Positions 8,527 to 18,947 of a stretch of 64,000 bases of DNA are shown one piece after another (positions within the stretch are counted from its first letter, which is position 1; every line of letters begins with the position of its first letter). The DNA lies in contig OY730298.1 in the NCBI GenBank assembly GCA_963422595.1, forward strand, positions 1,054,001-1,118,000. Direction: 5' to 3'. A model generated the notes under the pieces. That model did not search any database, was not told the DNA's origin, and saw only the letters and a list, made by a program, of their open reading frames with translations. The DNA is from G963422595 sp963422595 (GTDB taxonomy: Bacteria; Pseudomonadota; Gammaproteobacteria; UBA4575). The translations under genes and the position numbers were made by a program.

Positions 8527-10968
8527 ATGAGTGAAGATCAAATCCCTACAGAGCTTATGGATGAGCCCATGCAGGTAGTGCCTGTATTACCGCTACGCGA
8601 CGTGGTGGTTTATCCGCATATGGTAATCCCTTTATTCGTAGGCAGGGAAAAGTCGATCAGGGCGTTAGATGCTGCCATGTCAGATAACAAACGAGTTTTA
8701 TTAGTGGCGCAGAAAAGTGCGGAAATAGATGATCCTGGTGCAGAAGACATTTATCGGGTTGGTACGCTGGCGACAATTCTACAGTTACTGAAGTTACCTG
8801 ATGGCACAATCAAAGTATTGGTTGAAGGCGTGGATCGTGCCAGGGCTTTTCATTATCTGGAGGATGAAGAATTTTTTAGCGCGCAAATTTCGTTGCTTAA
8901 GCCGGATGATCAGGATGAAAATGAAAAGGAGCTGGAAGTTTTAGCTCGCTCCGTAATAAATCTATTTGAGCAATACGTAAAACTTAACAAAAAAGTTCCA
9001 CCTGAAGTTTTAACCTCATTAGCGGGCATAGATGAGCCCACGCGCCTGGCCGACACCATTGCGGCGCACATATCTTTAGGGCTGGATGAAAAACAGCGTG
9101 TGCTCGAAATTAACAAGGTTCACGAGCGTCTTGAGCATCTCGTAAGTTTGATTGAAGGCGAGCTTGAAGTGTTACAAATAGAAAAACGTATTCGTGGGCG
9201 CGTTATGCAGCAAATGGAGAAGTCGCAGCGCGAGTATTACCTGAACGAGCAAATGAAAGCTATTCAGAAGGAATTAGGTGAACTCGAAGAAGCGCCTAAT
9301 GAAATTGATGAGTTGGCTAAAAAGATTGAAAAAATTGGTATGTCTAAAGAGGCCAAAAGAAAGGCTACAGCCGAGCTTAACAAGCTCAAAATGATGTCGC
9401 CGATGTCTGCGGAAGCCACGGTAGTGCGCAATTATATTGATTGGCTGGTAGGTGTTCCCTGGAAGAAGAAATCAAAAGTTCGTAAGGATTTAGCCGCCGC
9501 GGAGAAAGTTTTAGAAGAAGACCACTACGGCTTAGAGAAGGTAAAAGAGCGCATCATTGAATACCTTGCCGTACAACAACGCGTGCGAAAGTCTAAAGGC
9601 CCGATTTTATGTTTAGTAGGGCCTCCGGGTGTAGGTAAAACCTCCATTGGAAGGTCCATTGCAAGAGCCACGAACAGAAAATTTACGCGCATGTCCTTGG
9701 GTGGAGTACGTGATGAGGCCGAGATTCGAGGACATCGGCGCACCTACATTGGTTCATTGCCTGGCAAGATTGTGCAAAATCTATCTAAAGTAGGCGTACG
9801 CAATCCCTTGTTTTTACTTGATGAAATTGATAAAATGGCGATGGACTTTCGTGGTGATCCGGCCTCTGCCATGCTAGAAGTTTTAGATCCGGAACAAAAC
9901 CACACTTTTGTGGATCACTACCTTGAGGTCGATTTTGATTTATCGGACGTAATGTTTGTGGCAACCGCAAACGGTCTTAGCATCCCTGGGCCATTATTAG
10001 ATCGTATGGAAGTGATTCGCTTACCGGGTTATACCGAGCACGAAAAGAAAAACATTGCGATACGTTATCTGATTCCCAAGCAGCTTAAGGCAAATGGTCT
10101 AAAGGCAAAGGAAATTCATATCAGTGATGCCGCAATTTACAGCATCATTCGTTTCTACACACGCGAAGCAGGGGTGCGTAATTTAGAGCGGGAAATATCA
10201 AAAATTTGTCGCAAGGTAGTGAGATCGCTCACGCTTGGCAAGCGCAAAGATAAAATTTCCATTACGCCACGGTCATTACAAAAATATCTTGGTGTAAAAC
10301 GCTTCCGTTACGGTTTAGCCGAAGAGAATGATCAAATAGGACAAGTGACTGGTCTGGCTTGGACGGAAGTAGGTGGTGAGTTGCTTACTATTGAAGCCGT
10401 TGTAGTTCCGGGTAAGGGTAAAACCAGCCGCACCGGGCAACTGAAAGACGTTATGCAAGAGTCTATTCAGGTTGCGCATACCGTAGTGCGTAGTCGCGCT
10501 TCGATATTAGGCATCCCGGCGGATTTTTATGAAACGTCCGATATTCACATTCACGTGCCTGAGGGCGCCGTGAAAAAAGACGGCCCTAGCGCGGGTGTTG
10601 GGATGACGACAGCTATAGTATCTGCGCTTACCAAAATACCAGTCAGGGCCGATGTGGCGATGACTGGTGAAATTACCTTACGTGGTGAGGTGTTACCTAT
10701 TGGTGGCTTAAAAGAGAAACTTCTGGCAGCTCACCGAGGTGAAATTAAGACGGTATTAATACCAAAAGAGAATGCAAAAGATTTGAATGAAGTTCCCAAG
10801 AACATTAAACAAAGGCTTGAAATCATTCCAGTGAAATGGATTGACGAAGTGCTGCAAGTAGCCCTTGTAAAAATGCCGGAGCCCTTGGCGGAGCCCGAGG
10901 TAGTAGACACAATGCCTGCCAAGGGCAAAAAGCCCGCACCAAAAAACAAGCCCGTACAAGCGCACTAA
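8527..10968 (+). CDS. lon: ATP-dependent protease La
   Basis: 813 residues. Domains in order: N-terminal substrate-binding LON domain (about 15-215), coiled-coil linker, AAA+ ATPase (Walker [19 protein letters not shown]) and the C-terminal serine-lysine protease domain. The catalytic serine lies in [10 protein letters not shown] and the lysine in [13 protein letters not shown]. Lon degrades misfolded and regulatory proteins in the cytosol. The tail after about residue 775 is lysine/proline-rich and probably disordered. It has its own sigma-32 promoter and follows clpX by 161 bp. Confidence 0.98.
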   Translation: MSEDQIPTELMDEPMQVVPVLPLRDVVVYPHMVIPLFVGREKSIRALDAAMSDNKRVLLVAQKSAEIDDPGAEDIYRVGTLATILQLLKLPDGTIKVLVEGVDRARAFHYLEDEEFFSAQISLLKPDDQDENEKELEVLARSVINLFEQYVKLNKKVPPEVLTSLAGIDEPTRLADTIAAHISLGLDEKQRVLEINKVHERLEHLVSLIEGELEVLQIEKRIRGRVMQQMEKSQREYYLNEQMKAIQKELGELEEAPNEIDELAKKIEKIGMSKEAKRKATAELNKLKMMSPMSAEATVVRNYIDWLVGVPWKKKSKVRKDLAAAEKVLEEDHYGLEKVKERIIEYLAVQQRVRKSKGPILCLVGPPGVGKTSIGRSIARATNRKFTRMSLGGVRDEAEIRGHRRTYIGSLPGKIVQNLSKVGVRNPLFLLDEIDKMAMDFRGDPASAMLEVLDPEQNHTFVDHYLEVDFDLSDVMFVATANGLSIPGPLLDRMEVIRLPGYTEHEKKNIAIRYLIPKQLKANGLKAKEIHISDAAIYSIIRFYTREAGVRNLEREISKICRKVVRSLTLGKRKDKISITPRSLQKYLGVKRFRYGLAEENDQIGQVTGLAWTEVGGELLTIEAVVVPGKGKTSRTGQLKDVMQESIQVAHTVVRSRASILGIPADFYETSDIHIHVPEGAVKKDGPSAGVGMTTAIVSALTKIPVRADVAMTGEITLRGEVLPIGGLKEKLLAAHRGEIKTVLIPKENAKDLNEVPKNIKQRLEIIPVKWIDEVLQVALVKMPEPLAEPEVVDTMPAKGKKPAPKNKPVQAH

Positions 10969-11084
10969 AACAGCTATAGTTTATTGACTTGCTTCTTTAG
11001 TTTCGTGTGTTAGTGCTTAGGTTTATGGATTATTACCGTTATCTTAAAATTTAACTTGCACAACTACCAATGGAGTTTGGTTGA

Positions 11085-11357
11085 ATGAATAAGAGTGAAC
11101 TTGTAAATGCCGTTGCCGATGCGGCGAATATTTCCAAGGCGGACGGCGCGCGTGCCGTGGATGCTATTATCGAATCCATCTCAAACGCCTTACGTCGTGG
11201 TGATACCGTCTCATTGATTGGATTCGGAACTTTTCAAGTGAAGCATCGTGATGCACGTACTGGTCGTAACCCGCGAACCGGGGAAACTATTCAAATCGAA
11301 GCTTCAAAAATACCGAGTTTCAAAGCTGGAAAAAGCCTGAAGGATGCCGTAAACTAG
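11085..11357 (+). CDS. hupB: HU-family DNA-binding protein
   Basis: 90 residues, the standard HU length. The conserved [18 protein letters not shown] arm binds and bends DNA in the minor groove, and [16 protein letters not shown] is the typical C-terminus. The ATG follows GGAG (11072-11075) at good spacing. HU compacts the nucleoid and assists recombination and transcription. The position after lon and before ppiD is the standard gammaproteobacterial hupB location, so the symbol follows context. Confidence 0.96.
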   Translation: MNKSELVNAVADAANISKADGARAVDAIIESISNALRRGDTVSLIGFGTFQVKHRDARTGRNPRTGETIQIEASKIPSFKAGKSLKDAVN

Positions 11358-11372
11358 CGTGCCTTTTGGAGA

Positions 11373-11448
11373 GGGTGCTTAGCTCAGCTGGTAGAGCGTC
11401 GCCCTTACAAGGCGGATGTCGGGGGTTCGAATCCCTCAGCACCCACCA
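11373..11448 (+). tRNA. tRNA-Val (anticodon TAC)
   Basis: 76 nt. Acceptor GGGTGCT/AGCACCC, D arm AGCTCAGCTGGTAGAGC, anticodon loop CTTACAA with TAC, T loop GGTTCGAATCC, CCA encoded. It starts 15 bp after the hupB stop codon and is probably co-transcribed with tRNA-Asp. Confidence 0.96.
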
Positions 11449-11456
11449 CGCATGAC

Positions 11457-11533
11457 GGAGTGGTAGTTCAGTTGGCTAGAATACCGGCCTGTCACGCCGG
11501 GGGTCGCGGGTTCGAGTCCCGTCCACTCCGCCA
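11457..11533 (+). tRNA. tRNA-Asp (anticodon GTC)
   Basis: 77 nt. Acceptor GGAGTGG/CCACTCC, anticodon stem CCGGC/GCCGG with loop CTGTCAC (GTC), T loop GGTTCGAGTCC, CCA encoded. It is 8 bp from tRNA-Val. A Val-Asp pair between hupB and ppiD is also seen in pseudomonads. Confidence 0.96.
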
Positions 11534-11621
11534 TCTATTCCTGAATGATCCGCTAAATCATCAGATAGATCATGCTTGCTAAACCCTTAAGAAAAATTTC
11601 TCCATCAGGAACAGATAAAAT

Positions 11622-13529
11622 ATGTTAATCGAGATTCGAGATCGGGCCAGCAGTTTCGTGGCCTACATTATTATCGGTTTATTGGTAATCTCTTTTGCAT
11701 TGTGGGGTATTCAGGAATATTTTGGCGGAGGTGGTGGCGAAGTACCAGTAGCCAACGTCAATGGCACCGAAATTCTACTGTCGGAATTTAACAATCAATT
11801 TCAACGGCGCAGACAAGCGTTGCAGTCCACCTCAGGCGCCGACTACACGCAACAATATCCGGATGAAAGTGTTATCAAACAGCAGGTAATTGACAACATG
11901 GTGAACATCGAATTATTGCGTCAGGAGGTTACGGATGCTGGTTTTCGCATTAGTGATACCAGTTTGATTCAGCGGATTCAGCAGACTCCACAGTTTCAAA
12001 AAGACGGAAAGTTTGATCTGCAGCTATATGAACGTCTGTTACAAGTCCAGCGTTATAGCAAAGCTCGGTTTGAGAATGAACTGCGTGAAGGGGACAAACT
12101 AAAACAATTCGAGGTTTCATTGACGACCTCTTCATTTATGCCGCAAACAGACTTGCGTCTTTTTCAAAAACTTGCCGGGCAGACCAGAGACTTTCAATAT
12201 GCCGTAGTCAGGGTGGATGCAGACACAGTGACGGTTTCCCCCCAGGAAGTCGACGACTATTACCGGGAAAATCAGCTCCTATATCAAGTGCCGGAAAGAG
12301 TCAAACTTGCCTATGTCGAACTTTTGGAAGAGCAGCTGGCAGGCCAGATCGAGATCACCGTTGAAGATGCTCGCTCAATATACACTTCACAAGCTGCGCA
12401 TTATGTGACCGATGAGCTACGCGAAGCGCGGCATATTTTATTCAAAGTGCCTGATGAAATTGCCACCGATGCTATTGAATGGGATGAAGCCATGGGCAAG
12501 GCAAATGACATTTTACAGCAACTCGAAGCAGGTGCTGCTTTTGCTGAGTTGGCCAAACGACACTCCGAAGACAGCCTGTCGGCTGAAAAAGGCGGGCAGA
12601 TTGGGTTCATTGCACCGGGTGATTTTGCCAGTGCAGAGTTAGAAAAAGCGTTATTTTCTTTACACGTTGGTGCGCACAGTCAACCCATTCGTACTCAACA
12701 AGGCATTCAGATATTATGGCTAGATGAAATTCAAGCGGCGGAGCAAAAGCCTTTTCAGGAAGTTCGGGAGCAGATTATCAATGAACGCAAGAGTCAACTG
12801 GCCCAACAACAATTTACTGAAATTGCCGATGAATTAGCAAGTCTGGTGGTTGAACAACCTGACGATTTACAAGGGGTTTCGGAAACCCTGGGTGTGCAGA
12901 TCAGGCAGACAGATTGGCTTACTGAAACCAGCAATGCTCAAATTTTCGCATTTCCTGAAATTCGATCGGTAGCATTTTCCGACGACGTTCTGAATTCCGG
13001 GCTAAATAGTGAATTGATTGAAGTCGCGGATGGACACGTCATAGCTTTACGCCTGCTTGAGCATAAACAGTCCGAGCAAGAGCCTTTGGATGAAGTAAGT
13101 GAAGAGATCAGGCAAGTGATAGCGACTCGCAAGGCAACTGGGCAGGCTACGGCCAAGGGTCAGAAGCTTCTTGCTCAAATGCAGGCGGGTAGCTCTTTGG
13201 ACGAATTATCAACTGAAAACTCGCTTGCATTAATTAGTCATGGCGCATTGCGGCGTGATGATAGTCGCGTACCAGGCCCGCTCCTGAGGCGTGCTTTCGA
13301 ATTGCCACGGCCGGCGATACAAAAGACGAAAAGTGCTGGTGTGGTGTTAGCGGATGGAAGTTATGCCTTACTGGAGTTGCACGAAGTCATGGACGGTGCG
13401 GATCAAATCGATGTAGCAACAGCCTTACAACTATCGAAATTTATTAGTTATGGTGGTAGAGAATTTAATGCTATTATGCAGGCGATTAAGGCAGATGCCA
13501 GTGTACAGATTTTTGAAAATAACTTATAA
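11622..13529 (+). CDS. ppiD: PpiD-like periplasmic chaperone/peptidyl-prolyl isomerase
   Basis: 635 residues, close to the family length. A single N-terminal membrane anchor (about residues 12-31) follows a short cytoplasmic basic segment (IEIRDRASS). A SurA-like chaperone region comes next, then a parvulin domain (ARHILFKVPD to SEDSLSAEKGGQIGFI), then a second degenerate chaperone part. PpiD sits at the SecYEG exit and helps newly translocated envelope proteins fold. Its place after hupB and tRNAs is conserved. The ATG follows AGGA (11607-11610). Confidence 0.94.
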   Translation: MLIEIRDRASSFVAYIIIGLLVISFALWGIQEYFGGGGGEVPVANVNGTEILLSEFNNQFQRRRQALQSTSGADYTQQYPDESVIKQQVIDNMVNIELLRQEVTDAGFRISDTSLIQRIQQTPQFQKDGKFDLQLYERLLQVQRYSKARFENELREGDKLKQFEVSLTTSSFMPQTDLRLFQKLAGQTRDFQYAVVRVDADTVTVSPQEVDDYYRENQLLYQVPERVKLAYVELLEEQLAGQIEITVEDARSIYTSQAAHYVTDELREARHILFKVPDEIATDAIEWDEAMGKANDILQQLEAGAAFAELAKRHSEDSLSAEKGGQIGFIAPGDFASAELEKALFSLHVGAHSQPIRTQQGIQILWLDEIQAAEQKPFQEVREQIINERKSQLAQQQFTEIADELASLVVEQPDDLQGVSETLGVQIRQTDWLTETSNAQIFAFPEIRSVAFSDDVLNSGLNSELIEVADGHVIALRLLEHKQSEQEPLDEVSEEIRQVIATRKATGQATAKGQKLLAQMQAGSSLDELSTENSLALISHGALRRDDSRVPGPLLRRAFELPRPAIQKTKSAGVVLADGSYALLELHEVMDGADQIDVATALQLSKFISYGGREFNAIMQAIKADASVQIFENNL

Positions 13530-13576
13530 GTTCATTGTTTTACATTACTACTCACTCTTTGATGTGACCTAAAATC

Positions 13577-14842
13577 ATGCGGCTTAAGCTACATTGGCAA
13601 ATTCTTATCGCATTGTTACTTGCGGTATTGGTTGGTTGGTTGGTTGATCCTGAATCCAGTTTGTTTGGTGTTTCACTAGTCGCCGTTTTTGATTTTATCG
13701 GCAAACTGTTTTTGAACGCGCTGAAAATGCTCATTGTGCCGTTAATCACCGCCTCGATTATTGTCGGCGTGAGTAGTTTAGGGCGCGGTGACGCATTTGG
13801 GCGGTTAGGCGGTAAAACGCTCGGTTACTATGTAATTACCAGTACGTTTGCCATTCTTATTGGCATCACCGTGGTAAACATCATTCAGCCTGGCATCGTT
13901 GATGGTGAGCCGGCAAAAGAAATTCTTGGGTTAAGCGAAGACACCGATGAAGTTACCGCGAAAGTAGCAGGTAAGTCAGCGGCTAACGTGGTGGGGATTT
14001 TTCTGCGCATGATACCAACCAATATTGTTTCTGCCGCTGCCGAAGGACAGATGTTAGGCATTATATTTTTTAGCCTGCTGTTTGGTTTTTTCATCGCCAG
14101 AATCAAACCGAAAACTGGTCAACTGCTACAATCATTTTGGCAGGGCGTATTTGACGTCATGATGTGCATTACCGAATTGGTGATGAAATTTGCGCCTGTT
14201 GGCGTATTTGCGCTAGTGGCGGAAGTGGTTACGGTTTCCGGTTTCGATGCATTTCAACCACTATTGGTCTTTTTCTTCACCGTACTCATCGCGTTACTGA
14301 TTCATATCGTCGTAGTCATGCCATTATTGTTGCGCTTCGTGGGTGGCGTAAATCCGATCAGGCATTATCAGGCTATGGCACCGGCCTTGCTCACGGCATT
14401 TTCCACTGCCTCCTCTTCGGCAACTTTACCAGTGACGATAGAATGTGTACAGGATCGTGCGGGAGTTTCCAATCGGGTGACCAGTTTTGTCCTGCCGCTG
14501 GGCGCAACTGTAAATATGGACGGCACCGCATTGTATGAATGTGTCGCGGCAATCTTTATTGCCCAAGCCTATGGTTTAGACTTAACCGTCGCACAACAAA
14601 TCTCTATTGTTATGCTGGCATTGATGACATCTATCGGCGTCGCCGGCATTCCTTCCGCCAGTTTAGTCGCGATTGCCATCATTCTTGCGGCGATTGGATT
14701 ACCGGCGGAAGGCATCGGTTTAATTCTGGTGGTAGACCGTGTATTAGACATGTGTCGTACCAGTGTAAACGTATTTAGTGATTCGTGTGGGGCAGTGATA
14801 ATCGGCAAGACGGAAGGGGAGAAGGGCATACTGGTAGCCTGA
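13577..14842 (+). CDS. dicarboxylate/amino acid:cation symporter (DAACS, GltP/GltT type)
   Basis: 421 residues with eight or more membrane segments plus re-entrant loops. Family motifs are clear: serine-rich hairpin FSTASSSATLP, cation-binding NMDGTA, and AGIPSAS. The substrate-binding helix is DRVLDMCRTSVNVFSD, with the aspartate and threonine that contact amino acid or dicarboxylate substrates. The preference (glutamate, aspartate or C4-dicarboxylate) cannot be decided. It lies 47 bp after ppiD and converges on fabI. It is an insertion relative to the ppiD-fabI adjacency I know from Pseudomonas. Confidence 0.9.
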   Translation: MRLKLHWQILIALLLAVLVGWLVDPESSLFGVSLVAVFDFIGKLFLNALKMLIVPLITASIIVGVSSLGRGDAFGRLGGKTLGYYVITSTFAILIGITVVNIIQPGIVDGEPAKEILGLSEDTDEVTAKVAGKSAANVVGIFLRMIPTNIVSAAAEGQMLGIIFFSLLFGFFIARIKPKTGQLLQSFWQGVFDVMMCITELVMKFAPVGVFALVAEVVTVSGFDAFQPLLVFFFTVLIALLIHIVVVMPLLLRFVGGVNPIRHYQAMAPALLTAFSTASSSATLPVTIECVQDRAGVSNRVTSFVLPLGATVNMDGTALYECVAAIFIAQAYGLDLTVAQQISIVMLALMTSIGVAGIPSASLVAIAIILAAIGLPAEGIGLILVVDRVLDMCRTSVNVFSDSCGAVIIGKTEGEKGILVA

Positions 14843-14907
14843 AACGTGCGCTGTTTAGAGACGTCCTTACATTACCGCGCTACCATTATCGGTAGTGGCC
14901 ACAAACA

Positions 14908-15693
14908 TCAACTGTACCCGGACATCCCGACGATATTAAAGCCAGCATCGACGTAAACGATCTCGCCCGTAATTCCACTGGCCAAGTCAGAGCATAAAAA
15001 AGCGGCAGTATTACCGACCTCTTCAATAGTGATATTTTTACGCAGCGGGGCATTTTGTTCCACGTGCGCAAGCATCTTGCGGAAGTTTCCGATGCCCGCC
15101 GCCGCAAGGGTACGGATGGGGCCGGCGGAGATGCCATTGACGCGAATACCATCCGGCCCTAGCGCGTAAGCCATGTAACGGATATTTGCTTCCAGGCTGG
15201 CTTTAGCTAAGCCCATAACGTTATAATTTGGCATCGCGCGAACTGAACCCATATAAGTCATTGATACTATTGCAGCATTACGTCCCTTCATCATCGGACG
15301 CGCCGCCTTGCCTAATGCAGTCAGGCTATAGCTGCTGACGTCATGCGCGATGCTTGAGCCTTCCCTTGTAGTTACCTCTACAAAATCGCCTCCAAGCTCT
15401 TCCTTGGGTGCAAAGGCCGCGGAATGCACCAGGATATCTAATCGATCCCAGCTATTGCTCAGATCACCAAACAATCGGGCGATCTCTACGTCGTTTCCTA
15501 AATCGCAAGGCAGAACGATCTCAGTGCCGGATGCCTCTGCAAATTTTTCAATACGAGGCTTAAGCTTCGCGTTTTGATAAGTGAACGCAAGTTCCGCGCC
15601 TTCGCGCCTCATCGCTTCAGCAATCCCCCAAGCGATTGATCGGTTACTTGCGATACCAATGACCAAGGCGTGTTTGCCGGTTAGAAATCCCAT
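14908..15693 (-). CDS. fabI: enoyl-[acyl-carrier-protein] reductase, NADH type
   Basis: 261 residues. An SDR-fold enzyme for the last step of each fatty-acid elongation cycle. The N-terminal NADH-binding stretch [15 protein letters not shown] is the divergent SDR glycine motif typical of FabI. Catalytic Tyr157 and Lys164 lie in YNVMGLAK, matching the FabI YX6K spacing. [16 protein letters not shown] completes the signature. It is the triclosan-target isoform by family. Position 93 is alanine rather than E. coli glycine, a change found naturally in other FabIs. It is divergent from the peptide transporter. Confidence 0.97.
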   Translation of the reverse strand: MGFLTGKHALVIGIASNRSIAWGIAEAMRREGAELAFTYQNAKLKPRIEKFAEASGTEIVLPCDLGNDVEIARLFGDLSNSWDRLDILVHSAAFAPKEELGGDFVEVTTREGSSIAHDVSSYSLTALGKAARPMMKGRNAAIVSMTYMGSVRAMPNYNVMGLAKASLEANIRYMAYALGPDGIRVNGISAGPIRTLAAAGIGNFRKMLAHVEQNAPLRKNITIEEVGNTAAFLCSDLASGITGEIVYVDAGFNIVGMSGYS

Positions 15694-15818
15694 GCTATTT
15701 ACATTCGGAACTTACTATATTCTACGACGAATTTAGAGCGAATTATTTTCTTAGCAAACAGTTTATAATCGTTCTACGGGGAAGTAATACCAATCATTAT
15801 ACTTAATCATATCACTAC

Positions 15819-17969
15819 GTGAACGGCCGTTCCGCAATTCTTTTCTCCATCGTCACAATTTGTATGCTCAGTACATGCAATGACGGGACTTGGAACAACC
15901 CCTATCCGGGCGAATCCGATTCCTCAGCGGTAACTTATTCCTCGTTTAGTGAGCGTCCCAAGCGTTTGGATCCGGTGAGTTCATACAGCGCGAACGAATA
16001 CCAGTTTATTGCCCAAATTTACGAACCCCCGTTGCAATACCATTACCTCCTGCGCCCATATAGATTAATTCCCCTAACCGCGCGGGCACTGCCACAAGTG
16101 CGTTATCTGAATGCTAACGGTGAAGCAATTTCGGGGGAGAATATTTCTGAGATCGCATTCTCTGAATACATTATTTCAATTCAACCGGGTATTCACTACC
16201 AACCTCATCCCGCTTTTGCAGTTGATGATAGAGGTAATCCCGCGTACCTGACACTAAAAAGAAATGATCTTAAAGATATTCATAAGTTAAATGATTTTAC
16301 TGCGACCGGTTCGCGCGAATTGACCGCTGCGGATTATGTATACCAAATAAAACGTATTGCCAGTCCTTTTCTGCACTCGCCAATCGCGGGAGTTATGCGG
16401 GAATATATAGTTGGGTTTGATACATTCAGAAAACAAGTAGGCCAGCGATATGCGCAAGCTACCGCTTGGCATGATCTGCGCAATTTAGAATTGGAAGGCG
16501 TCACCGAAATCGATCGTTATAGCTATCAAATTCGCATTAAAGGGCAATATCCACAACTGGTCTTTTGGCTTGCGATGCCATTTTTTTCACCCATGCCATG
16601 GGAGGCAGAGAAATTTTATAGCCAACCAGGCATGGAAGAACGCAATATTTCTTTAAATTGGTATCCAGTAGGCACAGGCCCTTTCATGCTAACTGAAAAT
16701 AATCCAAACCTGCGCATGGTAATGGAAAAAAATCCTAATTTTCATGGTGAACGTTATCCATCAGATGGTGAGCCGGAAGATTACAAAAATGGTTTATTAG
16801 CGGATGCGAACAAAGACTTGCCATTTATTCAAAAAGCAGTGTTCAGCTTAGAAAAGGAAAACATTCCGTACTGGAATAAATTTTTACAAGGCTACTATGA
16901 TGCCTCGGGCGTAACCTCAGACAGTTTTGATCAGGCGATTCAATTTAGCTCTCAGGGAGACGTACAGCTCACCGAATTAATGCAAGCCAAAGGTATTCAA
17001 CTGAAGGCTGCGGTGACGACCTCCATATTCTATATGGGCTTTAACATGCTGGATACCGTTGTAGGAGGAGATTCAGAGCGCGCGCGTTTATTACGTCGCG
17101 CCATTTCTATTGTGGTTGATTACGAAGAATATGTTTCTATCTTTGCGAATGGGCGCGGTGTCATGGCACAAGGCCCTATACCGCCTGGTATTTTTGGGAA
17201 TATCGAAGGTGTAGCGGGCATCAATCCTTACGTATACGATTGGGAAAATGGTGAGGCAAAAAGAAAATCAATCAAATACGCCAAAGAGCTAATGGCGCGA
17301 GCGGGTTATGCAGATGGTATTGATACTGCAACGGGCAAGCCCCTTATTTTGAATTTTGACACTCCGGCAGCAGGACCAGATGCTAAAGCCCAGCTCAATT
17401 GGATACGTAAACAATACAGGAAGCTTGGCATTCAGTTAGTGATTCGTGCTACCGACTACAATCGTTTCCAGGAAAAAATGCGCAATGGCACCAATCAAAT
17501 TTTTCAATGGGGTTGGAATGCGGATTACCCGGACCCGGAAAATTTCCTGTTTTTATTGTATGGCCCGAATGGAAAAGTAAAACACCACGGTGAAAATGCT
17601 GCTAACTATGCAAATCCGGAGTTTGACCACCTGTTCGAGCAAATGAAAAATACCAAAAATAGTCCTGAGCGTTTACGGATCATTCAGCGTATGACGAAAA
17701 TTTTACAACGTGACGCCCCTTGGCTATGGGGCTTTCATCCGCAAGCATTTTCTTTGTTTCACAGCTGGTTGCAAAACGTAAAACCAAATTTAATGGCTAA
17801 TAATCTTTTGAAGTACAAGCGCGTAAATGCTGATTTGAGAAACGTGCAACGCGCCGCGTGGAATCAGCCAAATTACTGGCCACTTATTATTTTATTTTTA
17901 TTTTTATGCGCCTCATTTATACCGGCGATAATCAGCTTTCGCAGGCGCGAGCGCAGCGCAGTACAATGA
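15819..17969 (+). CDS. peptide ABC transporter substrate-binding lipoprotein with C-terminal membrane segment
   Basis: 716 residues, a family 5 extracellular solute-binding protein (oligopeptide/dipeptide class; e.g. PVGTGPFMLTENNPNLRM and WGWNADYPDPENF). The GTG start at 15819 gives a signal peptide ending in a lipobox-like LSTC, implying outer-leaflet lipid anchoring. The next in-frame ATG (15864) would delete most of the signal. Unusually, a second hydrophobic segment (about 687-706) followed by RRRERS ends the protein, suggesting a C-terminal inner-membrane anchor. It is larger than typical OppA/YejA (~540-600). The stop overlaps the first permease by 4 bp (ATGA). Confidence 0.88.
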   Translation: MNGRSAILFSIVTICMLSTCNDGTWNNPYPGESDSSAVTYSSFSERPKRLDPVSSYSANEYQFIAQIYEPPLQYHYLLRPYRLIPLTARALPQVRYLNANGEAISGENISEIAFSEYIISIQPGIHYQPHPAFAVDDRGNPAYLTLKRNDLKDIHKLNDFTATGSRELTAADYVYQIKRIASPFLHSPIAGVMREYIVGFDTFRKQVGQRYAQATAWHDLRNLELEGVTEIDRYSYQIRIKGQYPQLVFWLAMPFFSPMPWEAEKFYSQPGMEERNISLNWYPVGTGPFMLTENNPNLRMVMEKNPNFHGERYPSDGEPEDYKNGLLADANKDLPFIQKAVFSLEKENIPYWNKFLQGYYDASGVTSDSFDQAIQFSSQGDVQLTELMQAKGIQLKAAVTTSIFYMGFNMLDTVVGGDSERARLLRRAISIVVDYEEYVSIFANGRGVMAQGPIPPGIFGNIEGVAGINPYVYDWENGEAKRKSIKYAKELMARAGYADGIDTATGKPLILNFDTPAAGPDAKAQLNWIRKQYRKLGIQLVIRATDYNRFQEKMRNGTNQIFQWGWNADYPDPENFLFLLYGPNGKVKHHGENAANYANPEFDHLFEQMKNTKNSPERLRIIQRMTKILQRDAPWLWGFHPQAFSLFHSWLQNVKPNLMANNLLKYKRVNADLRNVQRAAWNQPNYWPLIILFLFLCASFIPAIISFRRRERSAVQ

Positions 17970-18943
17970 TCGCGTACATCATCCGCCGCGCTTTATACGC
18001 AATCCCCATACTCGTTGGGGTCAACGTCCTTACGTTCATGTTGTTTTTTGTAGTCAATTCACCCGATGATATGGCGCGCGTGTTTTTAGGGCAAAAACAC
18101 GTTACGCAACAACAGATAAATGGCTGGAAAAGTGAGCGTGGCTACCACCACCCGTTGTTTTATAACGCTGAAGCTAAGCGCGCAAAAAAGTTCACCGAAA
18201 CCATTTTCTATACCAAATCTGTTCGACTATTCGTATTTGATTTTGGTCGCTCCGACAGTGGGCGCGATATTAGTTTTGATATTAGTCAGCGCATGTGGCC
18301 CAGTTTGGCCATTGCGGTACCACAACTGATTATTGGATTGCTTGTGACAATTACCCTGGCGTTGGTAATTGCTTTTTTTCGTGCCACTTACATTGACTAT
18401 TGGGCTGTGGTCATTTGCGTTGCTTTAATGTCAATCTCGAGCTTGTTCTACATTATCGGCGGGCAATTCATCATGGGAAAGATTTTGCGCGTGATGCCGA
18501 TATCGGGTTTTGAAAGTGGGGTATTTGGAATCAGGTTTTTGGTATTACCGATCATAATCGGCATCATCAGCGGTATTGGATCCAGCACCAGATGGTATCG
18601 CACCATATTTCTTGAAGAAATTAACCAGGACTACGTGCGCACCGCGCGCGCCAAGGGAATCTCAGAACAGATGGTGTTATTCAGGCACGTACTGCGTAAC
18701 GCACTCATTCCGATTCTCACTGGAGTAGTAGTGATTTTACCATTATTGTTTATGGGTAGTTTAATAACAGAATCATTTTTTGGAATTCCAGGACTGGGCA
18801 GCTATACCATTGACGCGATCAATCGACAGGATTTTGCCATTGTACGCTCCATGGTATTTCTGGGCGCATTTTTATATATCGTGGGGCTGTTGCTGACCGA
18901 TATTTCCTACACTATCGTCGATCCCAGAGTCAGGCTAAGCTAG
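17966..18943 (+). CDS. peptide ABC transporter permease (OppB/YejB type)
   Basis: 325 residues starting at the ATG that overlaps the binding-protein stop (ATGA), implying translational coupling. N-terminal MIAYIIRRALYAIPILVGV is characteristic of DppB/OppB permeases. The binding-protein-dependent transport signature DYVRTARAKGISEQMVLFRH (EAA loop) contacts the ATPase. About six membrane segments. The soluble insert after the first helix (DDMARVFLGQKHVTQQQI) is YejB-like. It forms the transmembrane pore with the next gene. Confidence 0.93.
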   Translation: MIAYIIRRALYAIPILVGVNVLTFMLFFVVNSPDDMARVFLGQKHVTQQQINGWKSERGYHHPLFYNAEAKRAKKFTETIFYTKSVRLFVFDFGRSDSGRDISFDISQRMWPSLAIAVPQLIIGLLVTITLALVIAFFRATYIDYWAVVICVALMSISSLFYIIGGQFIMGKILRVMPISGFESGVFGIRFLVLPIIIGIISGIGSSTRWYRTIFLEEINQDYVRTARAKGISEQMVLFRHVLRNALIPILTGVVVILPLLFMGSLITESFFGIPGLGSYTIDAINRQDFAIVRSMVFLGAFLYIVGLLLTDISYTIVDPRVRLS

Positions 18944-18947
18944 TCGT

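Noticed and set aside
14843..14907. CTACC/GGTAG stem between the symporter and fabI as a bidirectional terminator
   Set aside because: The stem is only five base pairs and no T-run follows on either strand.
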